Below, piece after piece: positions 1 to 7,900 of a DNA stretch of 64,000 nt; position 1 is the first letter of the stretch; each line of letters begins with the position of its first letter. The notes under the pieces were generated by a model. That model did no database searches. It saw nothing but the letters and a program-made list of their open reading frames with translations, and had not been told where the DNA came from. The DNA is from SSC4 sp964443225 (GTDB lineage Bacteria > Chloroflexota > Anaerolineae > SSC4 > Amarolineaceae): NCBI GenBank assembly GCA_964443225.1, contig CAYUCC010000016.1, forward strand, positions 1-64,000, written 5' to 3'. The translations under genes were made by a program, and so were the position numbers.

Positions 1-3000
1 CGCCCCGGCGACTCCGCCAGCATGCTGGCCATGACCGATCTGCACGCCTGGCTGACCGCGCTGCCCTGCCGCCACATGCTGGCGATCCTCGACTGCTGCT
101 TCGCCGGTGCGTTCCGTTGGGCATCCACCCGCCACATCGGCGCGCTGCCCGACGTGATCTACCGGGAGCGCTACGACCGCTACCTGCGCTCTCCCGCCTG
201 GCAGGTGCTCACCTCAGCTGCCTACGACCAGAAAGCGCTGGATGTGCTGGCCGGCGACGCCAAGCGCGGCGCGTTGACCGTGGACAGCCGACTACACTCC
301 CCCTTCGCCCTGGCGTTGTTCGAAGCGCTGGCCAACGGCGAAGCCGACCTGGCGATCAAAGGCAAGAGGGACGGCGTCATTACCGCCACCGAGCTCTATC
401 ACTATTTGCGCGAGCAGGTGGAGGTGCAGGCCGAGAAGCAGGCCAGCCACGAACAAACCCCCGGCCTCTGGCCGCTCAACAAGCATCGCAAGGGTGAGTT
501 CATCTTCCTGGCGCCCGGTCATCCGCTAAACCTACCACCTGCGCCCGATCTGACCACCGAGCTCAATCCCTACCGTGGCCTGAAGTCCTACAACCAACAG
601 CATGCCCCACTCTTCTTCGGCCGCGAGGATGAGATCAAGGAACTGGTAGCCTTGGTTGAGCAACGGCCGTTCTTAGCTGTGCTGGGCGCATCCGGCACCG
701 GAAAGTCATCCCTGGTCAAGGCCGGGGTGCTGCCGCGGTTGCAGGGCATGGGGGGTGGGGGTCAGGGGTCGGGGGTTAGAGTTCAGGGGTTAGGGCTCGG
801 GGGACAGGGAGCAGGCGGGGGTTATCATGTTCTCTCACCGATGCGGCCGACCGACCAGCCGGTTCGGGCGCTGGAGGCACTGCTGCGCGCCGAGTTGGGC
901 GAAGACCCTTCGGGTTTGGAAAACCCGAAGGGTCTGGGCGACGATGCGCTGGCCGCGGCCATCACCCGCTGGGCCGCGACCCACCCCGGGCAGCGCCTGG
1001 TGCTCACCATCGACCAGTTCGAGGAGCTGGCGACCCTCTGCCGCGATGACGCCGAACGCGAACGCTTCCTCGCGCTCCTGGCGGAGGCTGTGCGCCAGCA
1101 TCCCGCCGCGTTCTGCCTGATCCTCACTCTGCGCACCGACTTCGAGCCGCAGTTCACCCAGGAAGGATCGCCGCTGGCCGCGGTCTGGAAGGCAGGCCGC
1201 ACCGTCGTCCCGCCCATGGACATCGAGGACCTGCGCCAGGTGATCGAGGGGCCGGCCGCGGTGCGGGTGCTCTACTTCGACCCGCCGGAGCTGGTGGATG
1301 AGCTGATCAAGGAAGTGATCCAGACCCCCGGTGCGCTGCCGCTGCTCTCCTTCACCCTCAGCGAGCTGTACGTCAAGTACGTCCAGAGCGGCCGCGACGA
1401 TCGGGCGCTATCGGGCGTTGACTACCAGGCGCTGGGGGGTGTCATTGGCTCGCTGCGCAACCGCGCCACCGAGGAGTACGACCGCCTGCCCGACGACGCA
1501 CACCGGGCGACCATGCAGCGTGTCATGCTGCGCATGGTGGCCGTAGAGGGGGGCGAGCTGGCGCGGCGCCGGGTGGCCCTGAGCGAGCTGGAGTATCCCA
1601 CCGCTGAGGAGAACAAGCGGGTCAAGACGGTACTCGACCGGCTGGACATGGCCCGTTTGTTGGTGGGTGGCATATCCGACCCTTCGACAGGCTCAGGGCA
1701 AGTCCTGAACGGCACAGAAGGCGAAGCCTACGTTGAGCCGGCACACGACGCGCTGGTGCTGGCGTGGGACATGCTGCTGCGCTGGAAGAAAGAGGCGGAG
1801 GAGGTCCTGCCCTTGCAGCGCCGGCTGTGGCAGTCCGCCAGAGAGTGGCAGGATGCTCCGCTCGATGAGAAATCCGGCCTGCTGTGGGATGACGACCCCC
1901 GCCTGCCGCAGGTAGAGGAGACGCTGTGGCCGACAAATGGCGAGCAAAAGGGGCTGCGTGGGCGTCTCCGCTGGGCGCGGCAGGTGCTGATGCCCAAGAC
2001 GGACGTGCCGGCGGATACGAAATGGCTGAACGGTGCCGAATTGACCTTCGTGCAGACGAGCGTGCAGCGCAGAGCAGCCGCGCTCAAGCGCATCCTGGGC
2101 ATCGGATTGGCGGTGATCATCGTCGTGGGCGCGCTGGTGTCGTTTGGTTTGTACACCCAGCGACAGTCGACCATCAACGCGCAGACGGCCGCTACAGAGA
2201 AGGGGCTCAAAGAAGAAGCCCAGGTGGCACGCGCGACGGCAGTAGCTGCGCAGGCGGAAACCGAAAGGCTCAAACGTGGCATCCAGGCCGACCAGTTGAC
2301 AGCTAGTGGCCTCAAGCTGCTTGAAGAAGATCCGCCGCAGGCCCTGCTGCTCGCTGTAGAGGGTTTGCGTGTTCATAACGACGTAACAAAAACAGTAACA
2401 ATTCGATCGCGTGCCCTGATCACAGCCACTGATTTTGTGACGACAACGATTACCAGGCCGGAAATGCCACCCAACTCGGCGCTCACGAACATTCACAAGC
2501 TTGTCGAACAAATCCATGGCATACCGCTCATCGGTCATCAGGCAGAAGTGCAGGACGTTGCTTTTAGCCCCGATGGTAACTGGCTGGCCACGGCATCGGG
2601 AGACCACACCGTGCGTCTGTGGAACATGGGGGACAAGGCAGCGTCTCCCATCGTGCTCAAAGATCATCAGGACGTTGTCGGCGCGGTCGAGTTCAGTCCT
2701 GATGGAACTCGACTGGCCAGTGCTTCGGCAGACCAGACGGTGCGGCTTTGGAACTTGGATGATCTCAGCGCAAAGCCCACCGTTTTTGCCGATGCGTCGA
2801 GGGTAATGGCGTTCAGTCCAGATGGAAACTGGCTGGCCGCGGCATCTCTGACAGGCGAGATCAGGCTTTGGGAAGTGGACAACCCGGAGAGAGTCCCGAT
2901 CATACTGGAGGGACATACGGACGAAGTGCGAGCACTGGCGTTTAGTCCCAATGGTCACTGGCTGGCCAGCGGTTCCAATGACCTCACCGCCCGCGTATGG

Positions 3001-4935
3001 AGCATATCCGATCCTATAGCGACGCCAACAGTTTTAGAGCACGCCAAAGACGTGTTGACCCTCGCATTCAGCCTTGATAGCCACTGGCTGGCTACTGGTT
3101 CACTAGACGATACGGCGCGCGTGTGGAACACATCCGACTTTACGACCGGACCACTCTTGCTGCAACATGATGAAAACATTGTTGCGGCCTTGGCGTTCAG
3201 CCCCAACAGCCGCTGGTTAGCAACCGGCACTTGGAGCGAACTCAGTGGCATGGTCCGTGTGTGGAACCTGGAGGTTCCCCAGAGCGATCCTGTGCAGTTT
3301 CCAGATCACGGGTACCGTGTTAATAGTCTTGCTTTCAGTTTGGATGGACATTGGCTGGCCGGAGGGTCACATGATGCTGACGGCGCAAAGACCGTGCGTC
3401 TTTGGGATCTTTCCGTGCGGGCTACCAACCCCACCCTATTGGTAGGGCAAGAATATGCGGTATTTGCTTTGGCGTTCAGCCCGGATGCACGCTGGCTTGC
3501 AACGGGCTCGGCCGATGCAAAAGTTGTCCTGTGGGATCTTCAAAGCACTATCGAGCCTAAGGTTCTGCGCGGCCATATCTGGACAGTGACCGACCTGGCA
3601 TTTAGCCGAGACGGTCGATGGCTTGCGAGTGTTTCATTTGATGGAGGTGCATTCCTATGGAATCTTGAAAATGGTGAGGGTGCCTCACTGACACTGCCAG
3701 AGAATAAGGACATCTCCCATGTCAGTTTTACGCCTGACGGACGGTGGCTGCTGACTGCTTTGACTACCCCACAAGAGGAGGCAATCAGAGTATGGGACTT
3801 GGCGAGTGACAGTCCAAGGCCCTTTACCTTGAAAAGCGGTGATGGTCCTGTCGTGGCTCTTACCTCGAGCGAGGACGCATCTTGGATCGCCGCCAGCTTT
3901 GCCGACTCAAGCGTAAGACTCTGGCCGTCATCAAGTCTCCAGTCACAGCCAATCTTCCTTAACGGTCACAATGGTCCTGTTCAAGCCATTGCATTTAGCT
4001 CGGACGGGCGTTGGCTGGCTACCGGTTCCGTGGACAAGACGATCTATCTCTGGGATGTCGCGAAACTCGATAGACTACCCCTTGTCATCAGTGGTCATAA
4101 AGATAGCATTGCCTCTGTCGCCTTCAGCGTTGATGGGCGATGGTTAGCCTCTCGGTCTTCAGACAATGTACTACTCATCTGGGATGTAACTGATCCGAGC
4201 ACTGCGATCATCGAGCAACGGAACGTGGAAGCAGACGGACTGTTTAGCCCAGATGGGCGATGGTTAGCCTTTCGGTCTTCAGACAATATTCTACGCATCT
4301 GGGATGTAACTGATCCGAGCACTGCGATCATCGAGCAGAGTAACGTGGAAGAAGACGGTTTCTTTAGCCCGGATGGGCATTGGTTCTTGGCTGTCATTGC
4401 TCGGGAGACGGCTCGGGTCTGGAATCTAACCGCGCCCGGCATACCTGCGGTTGACTTGCCCGAAGTTTCGAACGTTGGCCCGTTTAGTCCCGATGGACGC
4501 TGGGTTCTTCTCCAAAAGTCTGACTACCAGTCGCGCCAGTTGCTTGATATGACCGAGGTTGATGCGCAACCCATAGACCTGTTCTATGCGCTGGGTGATG
4601 AGCATTGGCAGTTTAGCTCCGATAGTCAGTGGCTAGCAGGCGCCGTCGGTGATTTGACGCGCATTTGGGATGTCACAAATCCTGAATCCTACCCAATTGA
4701 AATCCGGGGCCAGTACGAAGGTATTACCAGCTTGTCATTCAGTGTGGATGGAAGGCGGCTAGCCACGGGAGCAGGCGATGGCAACATTCGTATTTATACC
4801 TGGCAAGTGAAAGACCTGATTGATTTGTCCTGCCGATTGGCTGGCGAGAACTTTTCGCAGCAAGAGTGGAAAGTATGGTTTGGGCCTCCTTACCGTCCAA
4901 CATGCCCACAATGGACATTGCGCGCGACCTCTTAA
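1..4935 (+). CDS. Caspase-nSTAND ATPase-TM-WD40 protein (5' partial)
   Basis: The reading frame is open from base 1. The first residues (RPGDSAS, then MLAMTDLHAW) match the middle of the caspase domain of the gene at 37029, so the ATG at 22 is internal and the true start lies outside the window. The catalytic-cysteine motif ILDCCFAGAF is present; the histidine half is upstream. An nSTAND ATPase follows, with P-loop GASGTGKSS (about nt 685-711) and Walker B LVLTIDQFEEL (about nt 997-1029). One hydrophobic helix lies at about nt 2091-2154, then a short coiled linker and about 18 WD40 repeats. The C-terminal tail contains FSQQEW and PYRPTCP, a tail type shared by WD40-STAND proteins. Known for the families: a peptidase C14 effector gated by a STAND switch. 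Inferred: the WD40 part senses a ligand and releases the protease in a cell-death or conflict response. Confidence 0.93.
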   Translation, partial: RPGDSASMLAMTDLHAWLTALPCRHMLAILDCCFAGAFRWASTRHIGALPDVIYRERYDRYLRSPAWQVLTSAAYDQKALDVLAGDAKRGALTVDSRLHSPFALALFEALANGEADLAIKGKRDGVITATELYHYLREQVEVQAEKQASHEQTPGLWPLNKHRKGEFIFLAPGHPLNLPPAPDLTTELNPYRGLKSYNQQHAPLFFGREDEIKELVALVEQRPFLAVLGASGTGKSSLVKAGVLPRLQGMGGGGQGSGVRVQGLGLGGQGAGGGYHVLSPMRPTDQPVRALEALLRAELGEDPSGLENPKGLGDDALAAAITRWAATHPGQRLVLTIDQFEELATLCRDDAERERFLALLAEAVRQHPAAFCLILTLRTDFEPQFTQEGSPLAAVWKAGRTVVPPMDIEDLRQVIEGPAAVRVLYFDPPELVDELIKEVIQTPGALPLLSFTLSELYVKYVQSGRDDRALSGVDYQALGGVIGSLRNRATEEYDRLPDDAHRATMQRVMLRMVAVEGGELARRRVALSELEYPTAEENKRVKTVLDRLDMARLLVGGISDPSTGSGQVLNGTEGEAYVEPAHDALVLAWDMLLRWKKEAEEVLPLQRRLWQSAREWQDAPLDEKSGLLWDDDPRLPQVEETLWPTNGEQKGLRGRLRWARQVLMPKTDVPADTKWLNGAELTFVQTSVQRRAAALKRILGIGLAVIIVVGALVSFGLYTQRQSTINAQTAATEKGLKEEAQVARATAVAAQAETERLKRGIQADQLTASGLKLLEEDPPQALLLAVEGLRVHNDVTKTVTIRSRALITATDFVTTTITRPEMPPNSALTNIHKLVEQIHGIPLIGHQAEVQDVAFSPDGNWLATASGDHTVRLWNMGDKAASPIVLKDHQDVVGAVEFSPDGTRLASASADQTVRLWNLDDLSAKPTVFADASRVMAFSPDGNWLAAASLTGEIRLWEVDNPERVPIILEGHTDEVRALAFSPNGHWLASGSNDLTARVWSISDPIATPTVLEHAKDVLTLAFSLDSHWLATGSLDDTARVWNTSDFTTGPLLLQHDENIVAALAFSPNSRWLATGTWSELSGMVRVWNLEVPQSDPVQFPDHGYRVNSLAFSLDGHWLAGGSHDADGAKTVRLWDLSVRATNPTLLVGQEYAVFALAFSPDARWLATGSADAKVVLWDLQSTIEPKVLRGHIWTVTDLAFSRDGRWLASVSFDGGAFLWNLENGEGASLTLPENKDISHVSFTPDGRWLLTALTTPQEEAIRVWDLASDSPRPFTLKSGDGPVVALTSSEDASWIAASFADSSVRLWPSSSLQSQPIFLNGHNGPVQAIAFSSDGRWLATGSVDKTIYLWDVAKLDRLPLVISGHKDSIASVAFSVDGRWLASRSSDNVLLIWDVTDPSTAIIEQRNVEADGLFSPDGRWLAFRSSDNILRIWDVTDPSTAIIEQSNVEEDGFFSPDGHWFLAVIARETARVWNLTAPGIPAVDLPEVSNVGPFSPDGRWVLLQKSDYQSRQLLDMTEVDAQPIDLFYALGDEHWQFSSDSQWLAGAVGDLTRIWDVTNPESYPIEIRGQYEGITSLSFSVDGRRLATGAGDGNIRIYTWQVKDLIDLSCRLAGENFSQQEWKVWFGPPYRPTCPQWTLRATS
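748..823 (+). repeat. In-frame G-rich heptamer-like repeat island
   Basis: Irregular tandem units of the GGGGTCA / GGGGTTA type are translated as a Gly-rich stretch between the P-loop and Walker B of the caspase-nSTAND gene. The same kind of island sits at the equivalent place at 24744-24800, and in other nSTAND genes at 57362-57420 and, in the opposite orientation, at 6409-6444. It resembles the short tandem heptanucleotide repeats known from cyanobacteria. Confidence 0.8.
903..935. repeat. 33-nt double palindrome, in-frame in NTPase domain
   Basis: Two 15-nt palindromic units, AGACCC-ttc-GGGTTT and AAACCC-gaa-GGGTCT, are separated by the 3-nt spacer gga. The whole element is also a perfect 15-bp inverted repeat. 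It is translated without disturbing the frame (SGLENPKGL). Elements with the same 15+3+15 design occur at 24880, 38324 and 63458. Confidence 0.88.
1680..1700. repeat. Short palindromic repeat read in frame (DPSTGSGQ)
   Basis: The sequence CCCTTCGACAGGCTCAGGG has CCCT/AGGG ends. It is translated as DPSTGSGQ at the end of the nSTAND helical region. Diverged copies sit at the same protein position at 25657-25679 and 39112-39136. Confidence 0.65.
4132..4358 (+). repeat. 120-bp tandem duplication of one WD40 blade
   Basis: Bases from 4132 onward recur from 4252 with only scattered changes (offset 120, 40 codons). Both copies encode DGRWLA.RSSDN..L.IWDVTDPSTAIIEQ. This is a recent blade duplication inside the WD40 array of the first gene. 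Confidence 0.8.
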
Positions 4936-4977
4936 CAACGTAGGTGTCACGCACGTTGTGCCAATGGAGACATCCGG

Positions 4978-7900
4978 ATGACCATCACCGACTACCGCAA
5001 CTTCGACCTCCTCATCACCCGCGCCGGCGAGCGCTACCGCGCCTTCGTGGTGGATGCGCCAGCCGGCGAGGACAGCGTCGTCTTTAACCTGCCCTTTGCG
5101 CCGGACGCAATGCCGCGGCTCGGCGGGTCTGGACTGGTGCGTGGGGTGAGCCGTCACCTCGGCGCGGCGGACGACGCCGGCTCGGCCACCAGCCTGACCG
5201 ACGTGGGTACCCGCTTGTTCGAAGCCGTCTTTCAGGACAAAGTGCAGACCCTGCTGGCCGCCAGCCTGAGCAGCGTGGCCCAGGAGGGCGAGGGCCTGCG
5301 CCTGCGGCTGCGCTTCGAGAAGGACGCCGCCGGCCTGGCTACCCTGCCCTGGGAAACCCTCTACGACCCAACCCAGGGCCACTTCGTCGGTCTGGGTGAA
5401 CAGTCGCCCATCCTGCGCTACCTCTCGCTGCCCCGCTCCCGCTCGGCCCTGCTGGTGGAGCCGCCCTTGCGCGTGCTGGCCGTGCTGGCCAGCCCCGACG
5501 GCCTGCCGCCGCTTGACGTGGAACGGGAGTGGCAGGCCATCCAGGACGCGCTGGCCGGACTCACAGCCGATGGCAAGTTCGTGCTGGAACGGCTGGCGAC
5601 GCCGACCCTGGTCGCATTGCAGGACCGGCTGCTGGGCGAGCCGGTCCACATCCTCCATTTCGTCGGCCACGGCGTGTTCGACGAGGCCAGCCAGGCCGGC
5701 AGCCTGGCGCTGGAGGACGCCCGCGGCCGGCCGCAGCTGGTGCGCGGCGAGCAGTTGACCGCACTCCTGCGCAATCATCCTGCCATGCGCCTGGCCTACC
5801 TCAACGCCTGCGAAGGCGCGCTGGCCTCCGGGCAGTCGGTCTTCACCGGCGTGGCACAGACCCTGGTGCGGGAGGGTTTGCCCGCGGCCGTCGCCATGCA
5901 GGCCGAGATCACCGACAGCGGCGCCATCGAGTTGGCGCGCACCTTCTACACCGCCCTGGCTGCGGGCAGGCCGGTGGACGCCGCGCTGACTCAGGCGCGC
6001 GTCGCGCTCAGCGTCGCGGACAGCCCGGAATGGGCCATCCCCGTGCTCTTCAGCCGTTCGCCCGACAATCGCCTGTTCGACATTCGCCAGGTCTTGCCCA
6101 CGCCGGATTGCCCCTACCCCGGCATGACGCCGTTCAGCGAGGCGCAGCGGGACCTGTTCTTCGGCCGCGACCGGGAGATCGAGGACGCGGTGGAGCGCCT
6201 GCGCCAGCACCCCTTCCTCACGGTGGTCGGCCCGTCGGGCAGCGGCAAGTCGTCGCTGATTTATGCTGGCGTGATCCCGGCCCTGCGCCGGTCGAAGCGC
6301 TTCGGGCCGGGCGCGTGGGACATCAAGATCATGCGGCCCGGCGACAGCCGCACGGCCGACGGCAAGGCCGCGCCCATGCAAGTTCTGGCGCAGCTCCTCA
6401 ACCTGTCGCCCCAGTCCCCAGTCCCTAACCCCCAGTCTCCAACGCTCCTTTTCGTGGATCAATTCGAGGAGACCTTCACGCTCGCCGGGGCGGACGAGGC
6501 CCAGGCTTTCCTGGACGCGCTGAACGGGCTGATGGGTCGGCCCAACCTGCACATCCTGCTCACCGTGCGGGCCGACTTCTACCCCGAGCTGATGGCCAGC
6601 TCATTGTGGCAGCCGATCCGGGCCAACCGGCTGGAGCTGACGCCGCTGGGCGACGACGAGCTGTGGGCGGCCATCGTCGAGCCGGCCGCGCGGGTGGGCG
6701 TGGAAGTGGACGAGGCGCTGGCCGTCAAGCTGATCGCCGATGCCTCCGGTCAAAAGGGTGTGCTGCCCCTGGTGCAGGAGACGTTAGTGCTGCTGTGGGA
6801 CAAGGTAAAGGGCCGCCAACTCCAGCTGGAGGCCTACAAGGAGATGGGCGAAAGTGGCCGCAGCGGCCTGCAGGTGGCCATTGACCGCCGGGCGACCACC
6901 GTCTACCACAACCTGCCCGACGCGGCGCAGCCCATCGCCCGGCGCATCTTTCTGCGCCTGATCCAGTTCGGGGAGGGCCGGGCCGACACGCGTCGCCAGC
7001 AGACCGCCGCCGAGCTGCGGGCCAGCGGTGACGACCCGGCCCTGTTCGATCAGACCCTGGCGAAGCTGACCGAGAGCCGGCTGCTGACCGCCAGCGGCGA
7101 CGCTGAAGGCGGGGAGAGACGGGTAGATATCGCCCACGAAGCGCTGATCGCCGGCTGGCCGCGGCTGCAAGCGTGGCTGGACCAGCGCCGCGCCGCCGAG
7201 CAGACGCGGCGCCGGCTGGAGGCGAAGGCGGCCGAGTGGGTGGCTGCGGAGAAGCGCGGCGGTCTGCTGGACGAGTACGAGTTGCAGGAGGCGGAGTCCT
7301 GGTTGGCCGGGGAGGATGGCCGGGAATTGGGCTACAGCCCGGACCTGGTGGACCTGGTGCAGGCCAGCATCGACGTCATCGCGCAGGCGGTCGCTGAGAA
7401 AGAGGCCCAACAGCAGCGGGAGATGGAGCAGGCACAGAGGTTGGCCGAGGAACGGCGCCTGCGGGCAGAAGAGAATGAGAAAGCGACCCGCAGCCGGCGC
7501 AAGCGACTGATTGCGGCTACTGGAGCCGTGATCATCGCTGCCATCGCCTTTGCCGCGGCTGCCTGGTTTGGTGTGGATGCCAGCAGGCAAAGCGACAACG
7601 CCAAAGCCAAGGGCATAGAAGCGGAAAAGGTCGCGCGTAGCGCCCAGGCAGAGAGATTGGTTGGAATTACCCGCCTAAAGCTGGCTCAACCCATTCCGGA
7701 TTACGAGTTGGCCCTCATGCTGGCTCAGGAAGCTGTTAGCAGCACGTGGAAAACAGATGGCTATGTCTCTCCCAATGCCGAGACAGCTCTGTCAGACGCC
7801 ATCGCCGCTGCACCGCCCTGGCGCATGAATCTGCCACCGAGACGTCACGACGGCCCAGTGACCTCTGTAGCCTTCAGCCGTGACGGTCAAACCATCCTCA

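Noticed and set aside
4759..6552. Minus-strand frame of almost 600 codons across the first two genes
   Set aside because: It runs antisense through two genes with certain domains and has low-complexity composition.
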